A DNA stretch of 64,000 nt from Chryseobacterium sp. c4a (lineage in GTDB: Bacteria; Bacteroidota; Bacteroidia; Flavobacteriales; Weeksellaceae), in the NCBI RefSeq assembly GCF_009900745.1, contig NZ_WXVU01000009.1:62001-126000 (forward strand), read 5' to 3'. How positions within the stretch are numbered: position 1 is the first letter of the stretch; the number at the start of each line of letters is the position of its first letter. Shown here piece after piece: positions 51,610-60,503 of the stretch. The position numbers and the translations under genes were made by a program. The notes under the pieces were generated by a model. It did no database searches. It was not told the origin of the DNA and was given only the letters and a program-made list of their open reading frames with translations.

Positions 51610-54474
51610 ATGGAACAACAGTATAAAATACTCGGAATGACCTGTTCCGGTTGTCAGAAAAAGATATCCAATCAACTGAACAGTATTGACGGTGTTACAG
51701 CCGATGTCAATCTGGAAAACAATACCGCTACCATCACTTCTGATCATTCGGTTGCACTTTCCGTTTTAAATGATTCCCTGGCGGAAATAGGAAAATATAG
51801 ACTGGAAGATCCCAACAACCCTGAAAAAGCGTTTATAAAACCTCAGGATCGGGTATCTCCATCTTCAGTATATTATTGCCCAATGGAATGTGAAGGCGAG
51901 AAAGTATATTTCAAACAGGGAGAAAGATGTCCGGTTTGCAATATGTATCTGGTTCCTATTGAAGAGAAGCTCGCCAAAGATCCTAATCATAAACCAGCTT
52001 ATTCATCTACTCACCTTCCTGAAAACTTTAAAGACAGCATCGGAAAATACTATTGTCCGATGTTCTGTGAAGGAGATAAAGTATATGATGAAAAAGGTGA
52101 CTGCCCTGTATGCCACATGCATTTAGAGGAAATCTCTGAAGATATGGCTAAAGATGCAGGTTCACACCATTCTCATTCTCATTCTCATTCTCATTCCCAC
52201 CATCACCATAGCCACCATCATGAAGCCCCTAAAGTAACTGATGAAATGGCTGGAAAATACTACTGTCCTATGTATTGTGAAGGCGACAAAACCTATGATT
52301 CTAATGTAGGATGTCCGGTGTGTGGAATGGATCTTGTAAAATATCCGGAAAAGAAAACAGCAAAATATACTTGCCCGATGCACCCAGAAATCATCAGTGA
52401 TGAACCGGGAAGCTGCCCGATCTGCGGAATGGATCTTGTAAGAATGCCAGACAGCGGAAACGATGAAGAGGATGAAACCTATACCCTTCTGAAAAGAAAA
52501 TTTTTAATTTCATTAGCCTTTACCGTTCCGGTTTTCATTTTATCAATGGGAGGAATGTTTATTGATTTTCCATTCTCTCATCAGATTCAAGGTTTCATTG
52601 AATTAGCATTAACGCTACCTGTTATGTTTTATTCCGGATGGTTCCTTTTAAAAAGAGGCTGGGTTTCATTCAAAACCTGGAATCTTAATATGTTCAGCTT
52701 AATCGCATTAGGAGTAGCTGCAGCATTTATTTTCAGTATTACAGCATTAGCTTTCCCAGATATTATTCCGCATGAAATCCGTGGGCACAACCATGAAATC
52801 CCATTGTATTTTGAGGCAGTCTGTGTTATTTTAACCCTTGTTATTCTGGGCCAACTGATGGAAGCCGCTGCTCATAAAAAAACAGGAAATGCCATCAAGG
52901 AACTGATGAATCTGTCTCCGGATGAAGCCAACCTTATTGTGAATGGTGAAGAAAAAAGAGTATTGCTTTCTCAGGTAAAAATCGGAGATCTGCTAAAGGT
53001 AAAACCAGGTGAAAAAATTCCTGTTGACGGAAAGATCACGGAAGGAAGCTCTATTGTAGATGAGAGCATGATTACCGGAGAACCCGTTCCCGTTGAAAAA
53101 ACGATTGATGATAAAGTTTCTTCAGGAACTATTAATGGAAATCAGGTATTTATTATGAAAGCTGAAAAAGTAGGTGATGAAACCTTACTTTCACAGATTA
53201 TTAAAATGGTAAATGAAGCCAGCCGAAGCCGCGCTCCTATTCAGAAACTGACAGATAAAGTATCAAAGGTATTTGTTCCTGTAGTGATCCTTATCGCAGT
53301 ACTTACTTTTGTTCTGTGGCAGTTCTTCGGGCCGGAAGGGAAAAGAAGTTTATTTGCTTTTGTAAATGCTGTAGCCGTTTTAATTGTAGCATGTCCCTGT
53401 GCTTTAGGTCTGGCTACTCCAATGTCCTTAATGGTAGGAATTGGAAAAGGGGCTAAGAATGGTATCCTGATTAAAAATGCGGAAGCTTTGGAACAAATGA
53501 ATAAAGTTAATGTCTTGATTACTGATAAAACAGGAACTTTAACGGAAGGAAAACCTTCTGTAGAACACATTGAAACAGTAAATAACGAAGATAAAAACCA
53601 GATTCTAAAACTGGCATTTTCTCTGAATCAAAATTCCGAACACCCGCTCTCCAATGCAGTTATTAAAAGAGCAAAGGATGAAAATATCACTGCTGAAAAA
53701 GTGGATCAGTTTGAAAATATTTCAGGAAAAGGAGTAAAAGGAAATATCTCAGGAAAAACAGCTTATCTTGGAAATGAAAGCCTGTTAACTTCTCATAAGA
53801 TTCAAATTCCAACAGCATTAAAACAAAAAGCTATAGAAGTACAATCAAAAGCTCACACTATTTCTTACGTTGCTCAGGATCAGAATGTGTTAGGGTTTAT
53901 CAGTTTTACAGATAAGATTAAAACAAGCTCTAAAAAAGCCGTAGACCGATTGATGAGTGAAGGTATCGACATCATTATGATGACAGGAGACAATGAGCAT
54001 ACCGCAAAAGCTGTTGCTGAAGAATTAGGGATCAAGCATTTCAAAGCCAATTGTCTTCCTGAGGATAAACTGAATGAGGTAAAAAGACTACAGCAGCAGG
54101 GTAAAATCGTTGCCATGACCGGAGACGGAATCAATGACTCTCCTGCCCTTGCCCAATCAGATATAGGAATTGCAATGGGAACCGGAACTGATGTAGCTAT
54201 TGAAAGCGCTGAAATTACCTTATTAAAAGGTGACATTTTAGGAGTAGCCAAAGCAAAATTATTAAGTGAAAAACTTCTTAAAAACATCAAGGAAAACCTC
54301 TTTTTCGCCTTTATTTATAATGTTTTAGGAATTCCGGTTGCAGCAGGATTATTGTATCCATTCTTTGGAATTTTATTATCCCCAATGATTGCAGCAGCAG
54401 CAATGAGTGTAAGTTCTTTATCCGTAATTTTGAATTCATTGAGATTGAACTCAGTGGATCTGGATATCAAATAA
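51610..54474 (+). CDS. copA: Copper-transporting P1B-type ATPase with HMA and four extra metal modules
   Basis: The start at 51610 gives an HMA domain ([10 protein letters not shown], residues 9-18). Next come four copies of the short Cys-rich metal module: [12 protein letters not shown] with [20 protein letters not shown] with [20 protein letters not shown] with CPVCGMDL, and [11 protein letters not shown] with CPICGMDL. A long His/Ser tract lies between the second and third copies. The pump core is complete: MITGEPVP in the actuator, [11 protein letters not shown] as ion site, DKTGTLTEG as phosphorylation site, HPLSNAV, and GDGINDSP. It exports monovalent copper from the cytoplasm using ATP. 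At 955 residues it is long for CopA because of the extra modules. The CxxC-AraC regulator gene is just upstream. Confidence 0.95.
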   Translation: MEQQYKILGMTCSGCQKKISNQLNSIDGVTADVNLENNTATITSDHSVALSVLNDSLAEIGKYRLEDPNNPEKAFIKPQDRVSPSSVYYCPMECEGEKVYFKQGERCPVCNMYLVPIEEKLAKDPNHKPAYSSTHLPENFKDSIGKYYCPMFCEGDKVYDEKGDCPVCHMHLEEISEDMAKDAGSHHSHSHSHSHSHHHHSHHHEAPKVTDEMAGKYYCPMYCEGDKTYDSNVGCPVCGMDLVKYPEKKTAKYTCPMHPEIISDEPGSCPICGMDLVRMPDSGNDEEDETYTLLKRKFLISLAFTVPVFILSMGGMFIDFPFSHQIQGFIELALTLPVMFYSGWFLLKRGWVSFKTWNLNMFSLIALGVAAAFIFSITALAFPDIIPHEIRGHNHEIPLYFEAVCVILTLVILGQLMEAAAHKKTGNAIKELMNLSPDEANLIVNGEEKRVLLSQVKIGDLLKVKPGEKIPVDGKITEGSSIVDESMITGEPVPVEKTIDDKVSSGTINGNQVFIMKAEKVGDETLLSQIIKMVNEASRSRAPIQKLTDKVSKVFVPVVILIAVLTFVLWQFFGPEGKRSLFAFVNAVAVLIVACPCALGLATPMSLMVGIGKGAKNGILIKNAEALEQMNKVNVLITDKTGTLTEGKPSVEHIETVNNEDKNQILKLAFSLNQNSEHPLSNAVIKRAKDENITAEKVDQFENISGKGVKGNISGKTAYLGNESLLTSHKIQIPTALKQKAIEVQSKAHTISYVAQDQNVLGFISFTDKIKTSSKKAVDRLMSEGIDIIMMTGDNEHTAKAVAEELGIKHFKANCLPEDKLNEVKRLQQQGKIVAMTGDGINDSPALAQSDIGIAMGTGTDVAIESAEITLLKGDILGVAKAKLLSEKLLKNIKENLFFAFIYNVLGIPVAAGLLYPFFGILLSPMIAAAAMSVSSLSVILNSLRLNSVDLDIK
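52168..52197 (+). repeat. Hexanucleotide repeat inside copA encoding a His-Ser tract
   Basis: The unit CATTCT is repeated four times and a CATTCC copy follows, all in frame, encoding (His-Ser)5 before the longer His-rich run. Slippage would alter the number of His-Ser pairs but never the frame. Confidence 0.75.
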
Positions 54475-54493
54475 TATAATATTTTACAAAAAC

Positions 54494-54524
54494 AAAAAGA
54501 CGATCTATTTCAGGTCGTCTTTTT
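54494..54524 (+). terminator. Hairpin terminator after copA
   Basis: AAAAAGACGATC and GGTCGTCTTTTT form a 12-bp stem (one wobble pair) with a 7-base loop, 20 bases after the copA stop. Confidence 0.83.
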
Positions 54525-54887
54525 TATTGAGTACAGGTGATCATTCTGAACGAAGAGGATTTATAAATTAACTTGAAGGAAAAATAGGAAAACTCATTGA
54601 GCAATAGGATAAGTGATTTGTTAAAATAAAATAATTCCCAAACAAAGGAAGAATATTATTATCTCAACAAAAATAGAAAAAGACTATCGTTTTAGCATTT
54701 ATAAATGTTAAGACCAACCAAAAACAAAATCATAACTAAACAATACGTATTTTAACAAAAAAAGCCTTTAAAATAAAGTTCTTAAAATAAACTTAAAAAG
54801 GAAAAACACAGAAAAACATGGCATATAATTTGTTAACATTAAAACGTTATTTTTAACGATTTTTAACAACACAATTCCATTACCTTT
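54525..54887. other. Gap before the polysaccharide deacetylase gene
   Basis: No gene is visible in these 0.36 kb. The last 60 bases contain several TTTTTAAC repeats near 54838-54866, probably part of the deacetylase promoter region, but no exact -7 box was found. Confidence 0.5.
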
Positions 54888-55748
54888 ATGAGAAAAATTT
54901 TTGCGGGAAAGTCAAAAAATAAGGCTTTTCTCGGGATGTTTGCATTGATGAGTGCAACTTCAGTAGTTTTAAACAGCTGTAATTTTAAAAATGATGTGAA
55001 CGACACACTAAGTTCACAGGAACATCCTACCGCAGAAACGGCACCCAAAATGGACGACGAAAGCGTAGACCCGGACAAAAGAGTAATCTACCTTACCTTT
55101 GATGATGGCCCTAACCAGGGAACTGAAAATCTTTTAAAGATTCTTGACAAAAGAAATGTATGTGCCACGGCTTTCTTGGTGGGAAAACATGCGTATGGCA
55201 GTACAAGACAAAAAAATGATTTTAAACTGTTAAAAGACAATCCACTGATTGAACTGGCTAATCATAGTTTTACCCATGCTCACAATAAATATACAGATTT
55301 TTATAAAAGTGCAGATGCTGTTGTCCGTGATTTTGACATCGCTAAAGACAGCCTGAAGCTTCATGATAAAATAGCAAGAACTCCCGGAAGAAATATCTGG
55401 AGACTTAACAATATCAATGTAACTGATATTAAGAGCACGACTGCCGCTGCAGATGGCCTAAAAAGAGCTGGCTACAAAGTGATCGGCTGGGATCTTGAGT
55501 GGAGACCTACTCATAAAATGACTCTAAAAGGAAGCCATGAGGCTATGCTTAAAAAAGTAGACAGCATTTTCCTTAATGACCTTGAAAAAACATCAAGGCA
55601 CCTTGTATTCCTTACTCACGACCAATATTTGAGAGATACAGACTCTATCAATGAGCTAGATTTGTTTATTGAGAAATTACAAAAGAGCAACAAATTTGTT
55701 TTCAGAAAAATTTCTCAGTATCCGAAGATCAATGAAGTGTTGAACTAG
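54888..55748 (+). CDS. Polysaccharide deacetylase, NodB-fold lipoprotein
   Basis: The 286-residue protein has a long signal ending in a lipobox (VLNSC, Cys32). The NodB domain begins with the metal-Asp motif TFDDGPNQGT, continues with the His pair in ELANHSFTHAHNKY and ends in VFLTHDQYL. These are the usual metal-ligand Asp-His-His set. It removes acetyl groups from a polysaccharide, probably peptidoglycan or a chitin-like glycan, at the cell envelope. The gene is followed by a long hairpin and then the YggS gene. Confidence 0.9.
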   Translation: MRKIFAGKSKNKAFLGMFALMSATSVVLNSCNFKNDVNDTLSSQEHPTAETAPKMDDESVDPDKRVIYLTFDDGPNQGTENLLKILDKRNVCATAFLVGKHAYGSTRQKNDFKLLKDNPLIELANHSFTHAHNKYTDFYKSADAVVRDFDIAKDSLKLHDKIARTPGRNIWRLNNINVTDIKSTTAAADGLKRAGYKVIGWDLEWRPTHKMTLKGSHEAMLKKVDSIFLNDLEKTSRHLVFLTHDQYLRDTDSINELDLFIEKLQKSNKFVFRKISQYPKINEVLN

Positions 55749-55756
55749 TTTAGAAA

Positions 55757-55814
55757 TTAAAGTTGGAGAAAAATAGATTCTTTTATGATAAAATCTGTTT
55801 TTCTCCAACTTTAA
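55757..55814. terminator. Long hairpin, likely terminator after the deacetylase gene
   Basis: A 23-bp stem (55757-55779 with 55792-55814, one wobble pair) and a 12-base loop follow the stop by eight bases. The longer reading frame of the next gene starts inside it, which argues for the internal ATG at 55853. The length is unusual for a simple terminator. Confidence 0.7.
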
Positions 55815-55852
55815 ACTTTGAACCTTCCTCTAAATTTCAGAAATTTGCATTT

Positions 55853-56512
55853 ATGAGTATTAAGGAAAATTATAAAGCGATACAAGATAAGCTTACATCA
55901 GATATTGAACTGGTTGCTGTTTCAAAAACGCATCCGATTTCTGCAATTCAGGAGGTTTATGATCTAGGGCAGAGAGTTTTTGGGGAGAACAAGGTTCAGG
56001 AACTAATGGAAAAAGCACCTCTCCTGCCGGAAGACATTCAATGGCATCTGATTGGGCATCTGCAAACTAATAAAGTAAAGTATATAGCTCCATTCATAGA
56101 TACGATCCAAAGTGTGGACTCAGAAAAACTATTAGCTGAAATCAACAAAGAAGCAAGTAAAAACAACAGATCTATTAAAGTTTTACTTCAGGTAAAGATT
56201 GCAGCAGAAGAGAGTAAATTCGGTCTTGAAATATCAGAAGCTAAAACCCTTTTCCAACAGTATACCGAAGGAACTTTCCCTCATATTGAGATTACCGGAT
56301 TGATGGGAATGGCAACTTTTACAGATAATGAGCTACAGATCAGAAAAGAATTTTTAACTTTAAAGGCACTTTTTGATGAATTAAATCAACTAAAACCTTT
56401 AAAAACCTTATCAATGGGAATGAGTGATGATTTCCCTGTTGCGATTGAATGTGGTGCCAACTCTGTAAGGGTAGGATCCGCAATTTTCGGAAGAAGAGAC
56501 TATTCTATATAG
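55853..56512 (+). CDS. PLP homeostasis protein, YggS/PROSC family
   Basis: Taking the ATG at 55853 gives a 219-residue protein, the usual length. The PLP lysine is K25 in LVAVSKTHPI, and the family motifs FGENKVQELMEK, IQWHLIGHLQTNK, SVDSEKLLAEI and LSMGMSDDFPVAIECGANSVRVGSAIFG are all present. YggS proteins bind pyridoxal phosphate and keep its free level in check; they do not act as classical enzymes. The upstream box AGAAATTTGC ends only six bases before the ATG, so the leader would be nearly absent. A two-component regulator gene follows. Confidence 0.94.
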   Translation: MSIKENYKAIQDKLTSDIELVAVSKTHPISAIQEVYDLGQRVFGENKVQELMEKAPLLPEDIQWHLIGHLQTNKVKYIAPFIDTIQSVDSEKLLAEINKEASKNNRSIKVLLQVKIAAEESKFGLEISEAKTLFQQYTEGTFPHIEITGLMGMATFTDNELQIRKEFLTLKALFDELNQLKPLKTLSMGMSDDFPVAIECGANSVRVGSAIFGRRDYSI

Positions 56513-56529
56513 AATATTTAGGTATGGTT

Positions 56530-56563
56530 TTTGCTAATAATTGAAACAAAAAATTTAAATTTG
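56530..56563 (+). promoter_or_regulatory. Promoter of the sigma-54-activator-like gene; probably leaderless
   Basis: TTTG (56530-56533), a 22-base spacer and TAAATTTG (56556-56563) match the Bacteroidetes promoter. The -7 box ends five bases before the ATG at 56569, so transcription should start at or next to the start codon. Confidence 0.75.
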
Positions 56564-56568
56564 CGACT

Positions 56569-57753
56569 ATGCAAAAAATCCTTATAGTAGAAGACGAAAA
56601 AGCAATCTCAGGAGTACTTCACAGTATTCTTTCAGACGAACTTACAGATTATGAATTTGTTATCGCCGAAGACGGCCTTGAAGGTTACAAACAGGTAGAA
56701 AAAGAAGATTTCGCTCTGGTGATCTCCGATATCAAAATGCCTAAACTTTCAGGAACCGAGCTTTTGAAGCAGAGTCTGTTATTAAAACCTGAAACTACTT
56801 TTATCATGATTTCAGGTCACGCAGACATTGATTCTGCTGTTTCCTGCTTAAAAGATGGTGCATACGACTTTATTTCTAAGCCTATTGACATCAACAGATT
56901 GATCACTAGTGTAAAGAATGCTTTAGCCAAAGAAACACTGAAGAAAGAAAACAAAAATCTTCAGACTGAAAATAAAACTTTAAAAAGAAAAGTAAATAAG
57001 AAATATCAGATGATCGGGAATTCTCCTGCTTTGCAGAAGATTCAGGATATGATCGAAAAGGTAGCCGTTTCTGATGCCAGAGTTCTGATTACAGGGCCTA
57101 ATGGTGCTGGAAAAGAATTGGTAGCTCATGCTATTCACAATCAAAGTGATCGTGCAAGAGGGCCTATGGTAGAGGTAAACTGTGCTGCTATCCCATCTGA
57201 ACTTATTGAATCTGAACTTTTCGGACACGTAAAAGGTTCTTTTACCGGTGCTATTAAAGATAAGCAAGGAAAATTTGAACAGGCTAACGGAGGAACTATC
57301 TTCCTTGACGAGATTGGAGACATGAGCCTTATCGCTCAGGCTAAGGTATTGAGAGCACTTCAGGAAAGCAAAGTATCTCCTGTAGGAAGTGATAAGGAAA
57401 TAAAAGTTGATGTGAGAGTAATCGCAGCAACCAATAAAAACATGCAGAAAGAGATTGAGGAAGGGAAATTCAGAGAAGACCTTTACCACAGACTTTCTGT
57501 AATTGAAATTTATGTTCCACCATTGGATGACAGAAAAGATGATATCAAATTGTTGGTTGAACATTTCTCTGGCATGATTGCTGATGAGCATGGTACAGCT
57601 ACGAAAAAGTTTGATGATAAAGCTATTGATGCTTTAAAAGCTCTTTCATGGACTGGAAATATCAGGGAATTAAGAAACGTTGTGGAAAGGTTAATTATTC
57701 TTGGTGGAAACACTGTTTCCGAAGGTGACGTTGCAAGTTTTGTAAGGAAATAA
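56569..57753 (+). CDS. NtrC-like response regulator (REC-AAA+) lacking a DNA-binding domain
   Basis: The 394-residue protein has an N-terminal receiver domain with phosphorylation site D54 (LVISDIKMPKLSG) and a sigma-54 type AAA+ domain at about 145-375. Walker A is GPNGAGKE (176-183) instead of the usual GESGTGKE, and the sigma-54 contact loop is GSFTGA (223-228). Walker B is GGTIFLDEIGDM and the arginine finger region is FREDLYHRLSVIEI. The protein ends just after the lid at GGNTVSEGDVASFVRK, so the usual Fis-type DNA-binding helix-turn-helix is absent. It could activate sigma-54 promoters from solution, as in H. pylori FlgR. No histidine kinase gene is nearby. Confidence 0.9.
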   Translation: MQKILIVEDEKAISGVLHSILSDELTDYEFVIAEDGLEGYKQVEKEDFALVISDIKMPKLSGTELLKQSLLLKPETTFIMISGHADIDSAVSCLKDGAYDFISKPIDINRLITSVKNALAKETLKKENKNLQTENKTLKRKVNKKYQMIGNSPALQKIQDMIEKVAVSDARVLITGPNGAGKELVAHAIHNQSDRARGPMVEVNCAAIPSELIESELFGHVKGSFTGAIKDKQGKFEQANGGTIFLDEIGDMSLIAQAKVLRALQESKVSPVGSDKEIKVDVRVIAATNKNMQKEIEEGKFREDLYHRLSVIEIYVPPLDDRKDDIKLLVEHFSGMIADEHGTATKKFDDKAIDALKALSWTGNIRELRNVVERLIILGGNTVSEGDVASFVRK

Positions 57754-57776
57754 TACAACTATTATTACAATATTAT

Positions 57777-57808
57777 AAAAATTTGCAGTAGTACTACTGC
57801 AAATTTTT
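57777..57808 (+). terminator. Hairpin terminator after the response regulator gene
   Basis: A 14-bp perfect stem (AAAAATTTGCAGTA, loop GTAC, then its complement) leads into a run of Ts. Confidence 0.92.
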
Positions 57809-57853
57809 TTTTTGAACTATTTGAAATATAAACTATATGAATCTTAAAATATT

Positions 57854-59215
57854 ATGAAATTTTTAGACAAAAACTACACAAAGGAATGCCTGACTTTAGC
57901 TCTGCCTGTAATGCTTACTCAGGTGGGGCAAGTTTCAGTAAACTTATTTGACAATATTATTGTCGGAAAACTATTAGGAGCAGATGCATTAGCTTCAGTT
58001 TCATTAGGAAATGCAGTATTCTTCTCCATATTTGTCTTGGCACTTGGTTTCTCTTTTGCCATCCCTCCGTTGGTTTCGGAAGCACATTCAAGAGAAGACC
58101 ATGCTACGATCAATTCCGTATTCAGTCATGGTTTTGTAATCAATATGACTGTTGGAGTTCTTCTGATGGTTATTCTTTTATTAGGAATGCCTCTACTCTA
58201 TCATTCTGGGCAACCTGCGAAGATTATTCCTGATACGGTAAGCTTTTTAAGCATCATGGTGGTCAGTATGGTTCCATTTATGGCATTTCAGACGCTTCGT
58301 GAGGTTTCAGAAGGGCTTTCTTACACAATTGGAGTAACAAAGGCTACGATCATTGCCAATATTATTAATATCGCCTTAAACTATGTATTTATCAAAGGAC
58401 TTTGGGGAATTCCTGCAATGGGTGTGCAAGGTTCTGCTTTAGCAACCTTAATTTCCAGAATATTTATGGTGGTTTTCCTTTACTTTGTATTGCTAAAGGA
58501 GAAAAGAACGAGACGTTATATTAAGGATTTTTCATTAAAAATTCAAAACTTCTCAAAGGCCATGTTTGATAAAATGGTAAAGTTGGGATTACCTACGGCT
58601 TTACAAATGTTCTTTGAAGTAACCGCTTTCGCAGGAGCAGCATTCATCTGTGGACTAATTTCTGCGCATGATATTGCTTCTCACCAAATTGCTTTGAGCA
58701 TGGCTTCATTTACCTTCAACCTTTGTGTTGGATTTAGTGTGGCTTCTACGGTAATGATTGGAAGAAAATTGGGAGAACAAAACTTTGTTGAATTGAGAAA
58801 AGTCGGAATTAACAATTTAAAGATCGCGTTCATTTTTATGTGTATCTGTGGATTGGTTTTCATCTTGGGAAGAAACATATTACCAACTTTCTTCACGAAA
58901 AAAGAAGAGGTTGAAGTAATCACTTTAGCATCAAAACTAATGATTATTGCAGCTTTATTCCAGCTTTCTGATGGTATTCAGGTAACAGCTTTAGGAATGC
59001 TGAGAGGTTTACAGGACGTGAAAATCCCTTCTATTTATACTTTTATCGCCTATTGGGTAATTACTATCCCGCTAGGATATTTCTTCTGCGTAACGCTAGG
59101 AAAAGGAGCTTTCGGAATGTGGATTGCTCTTGGGTTAGGATTAACGGTTTCTGCCGTTTTCCTGGTCAAACGATTTTTAAATATGTCTGCGAAAAGAATT
59201 AAGCAGAATACATAA
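57854..59215 (+). CDS. MATE-family multidrug exporter
   Basis: The 453-residue protein has twelve hydrophobic helices in two similar halves and the MATE patterns LTLALPVMLTQVGQVSVNLFDNIIVGKLLGADALASVSLGNAVF near the start and FNLCVGFSVASTVMIGRKLGEQ in the second half. It exports cationic drugs or other compounds in exchange for sodium or protons across the inner membrane. It stands alone between two terminators; no regulator is beside it. Confidence 0.92.
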   Translation: MKFLDKNYTKECLTLALPVMLTQVGQVSVNLFDNIIVGKLLGADALASVSLGNAVFFSIFVLALGFSFAIPPLVSEAHSREDHATINSVFSHGFVINMTVGVLLMVILLLGMPLLYHSGQPAKIIPDTVSFLSIMVVSMVPFMAFQTLREVSEGLSYTIGVTKATIIANIINIALNYVFIKGLWGIPAMGVQGSALATLISRIFMVVFLYFVLLKEKRTRRYIKDFSLKIQNFSKAMFDKMVKLGLPTALQMFFEVTAFAGAAFICGLISAHDIASHQIALSMASFTFNLCVGFSVASTVMIGRKLGEQNFVELRKVGINNLKIAFIFMCICGLVFILGRNILPTFFTKKEEVEVITLASKLMIIAALFQLSDGIQVTALGMLRGLQDVKIPSIYTFIAYWVITIPLGYFFCVTLGKGAFGMWIALGLGLTVSAVFLVKRFLNMSAKRIKQNT

Positions 59216-59219
59216 TACT

Positions 59220-59249
59220 AAAAGGCTGTTTCTATAGAAGCAGCCTTTT
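59220..59249 (+). terminator. Hairpin terminator after the MATE gene
   Basis: AAAAGGCTG, TTTC, loop TATA, GAAG, CAGCCTTTT form a 13-bp stem with one wobble pair and trailing Ts. Confidence 0.88.
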
Positions 59250-59357
59250 TATTTTCTCGCAGATTTTGAAGATCAGGCAGGTTTTTATAATGCAATGCTT
59301 GTATCCTATTATATTTAACAAACAATAAAATCATTTTCAAAATCCTAAATATAGGTT

Positions 59358-59408
59358 TTGGCTAAAGCCAATGAATTATCGTTTATTTTTAACGGACTAA
59401 AGCCCGTT
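59358..59408. repeat. REP-like pair of short palindromes
   Basis: TTGGCTAAAGCCAA (59358-59371) is a 14-base palindrome. AACGGACTAAAGCCCGTT (59391-59408) is a similar one with one mismatch, sharing the CTAAAG centre. Elements of the form GGCTAAAGCC plus GGGCTAAAGCCC are common intergenic repeats in Chryseobacterium genomes. The remaining 0.23 kb to 59607 holds no gene. Confidence 0.65.
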
Positions 59409-59607
59409 TCTATTGAATTTAACAAAAGGAAATCACCTACAATACCGCCATTCAATAAGCATCTAAACATTCAAACAAAAAAAAAGCTTGTGAATATTTT
59501 TAATTGATCAATTATCACTTTCATGAAACTCAGCAAATCATAAGCATTTTATAATCTGCCTAATCTGTTAAATCAGGGAGAGTTTTTTAATACAGCAATA
59601 AGAAAAA

Positions 59608-59631
59608 AGGTTATTTCGTTTGAAATAACCT
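59608..59631 (-). terminator. Hairpin terminator after the acetyltransferase gene
   Basis: AGGTTATTTC, loop GTTT, GAAATAACCT form a 10-bp stem; on the minus strand Ts follow. Confidence 0.87.
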
Positions 59632-59639
59632 CCTATATT

Positions 59640-60143
59640 TTACTTAATTCTTTTCCCTAAAATCTTCAGGCTTCGTTCAATACCATCCAGAATAGCCACA
59701 TCAGGAAGCGTTCCCCAATCTTCAAAATCAAAATGTCTAAATAGCTTCAAACTTGGCTCATTATGAAGAAAGATAAGGGCAACAAGATTATTCACTCCAA
59801 ATTTACCTGCATTGTCGATACAATATTGAAGGATCGTTTTACCATATCCTTTTCCTCTGGAACTTTCATCCAAATAAATACTCACTTCTACAGTTCCGCT
59901 ATAAGCAGATCTTTCATGAAAAGAGCTAAAACTCACCCATCCTACCATATCTCCTTCCATATTTTCTACCACCCAAAGCGGTCTTGTTTCCGGGTTATGT
60001 TCGTTGAACCATTTTACTTTACTTTCCACAGCTACTTCTTCTACATCTGCCGTTACCATTCTGGAAGCAATGGTTGAGTTGTAGATCGCTACAATTTTAT
60101 TTAAATCGGCTAATTCTGCATTTCTGAATTTTATATTTTCCAT
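59640..60143 (-). CDS. GNAT acetyltransferase, PAT/phosphinothricin-like
   Basis: The start at 60143 (MENIKFRNAELADLNKIVAIYN) is set by an exact -7 box (60171-60178) that covers the longer start. The 167-residue protein follows the PAT group: IVAIYNSTIASRMVTADVEEV, GWVSFSSFHERSAYSGTVEVSIYLDESSRGKGYG (the acetyl-CoA loop RGKGYG) and LKLFRHFDFEDWGTLPD. The family acetylates amino acids or related herbicide analogues with acetyl-CoA. Its natural target is unknown. Confidence 0.9.
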   Translation of the reverse strand: MENIKFRNAELADLNKIVAIYNSTIASRMVTADVEEVAVESKVKWFNEHNPETRPLWVVENMEGDMVGWVSFSSFHERSAYSGTVEVSIYLDESSRGKGYGKTILQYCIDNAGKFGVNNLVALIFLHNEPSLKLFRHFDFEDWGTLPDVAILDGIERSLKILGKRIK

Positions 60144-60170
60144 TGATATTGGGCTCAACTTTTTACAATG

Positions 60171-60178
60171 CAAAAATA
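60171..60178 (-). promoter_or_regulatory. -7 box of the PAT-like acetyltransferase gene
   Basis: TATTTTTG on the minus strand is an exact TAnnTTTG, 27 bases before the ATG. Confidence 0.65.
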
Positions 60179-60377
60179 ATAAATTTCAATAACACCCCAT
60201 CATAATAGAATAATTATTTCAATTTTAATAAAAAAAACACAAACACCCCTATAAAAAAACAAAATAAAAAAATATTTCTTATTAGAAAGCACAAAGACTC
60301 AAGGATTTTATTTCCGATAAAATTGAAGGCTGATTCTAATGTTGCGAACGCACGAATAATTTATCAGCGTATAAAAC

Positions 60378-60433
60378 CTATGTTTCCTTTAGTTTATAAA
60401 AAGAAATAAGTTTACAAACTAAAGGAAACATAG
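60378..60433. repeat. 18-bp perfect inverted repeat in a noncoding gap
   Basis: CTATGTTTCCTTTAGTTT (60378-60395) and AAACTAAAGGAAACATAG (60416-60433) are perfect inverted copies with a 20-base loop. The rest of the gap 60179-60503 holds no gene. It is too long for an ordinary operator and lies 71 bases after the Crp/Fnr stop, so a repeat element or an RNA hairpin is likely. Confidence 0.65.
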
Positions 60434-60503
60434 AATATTGTAGTGGAAAGGTATTTTTTTTCGTGCTGAGAATTCTTGATTCTCTTGTGTTTTTCAACGA
60501 CTT

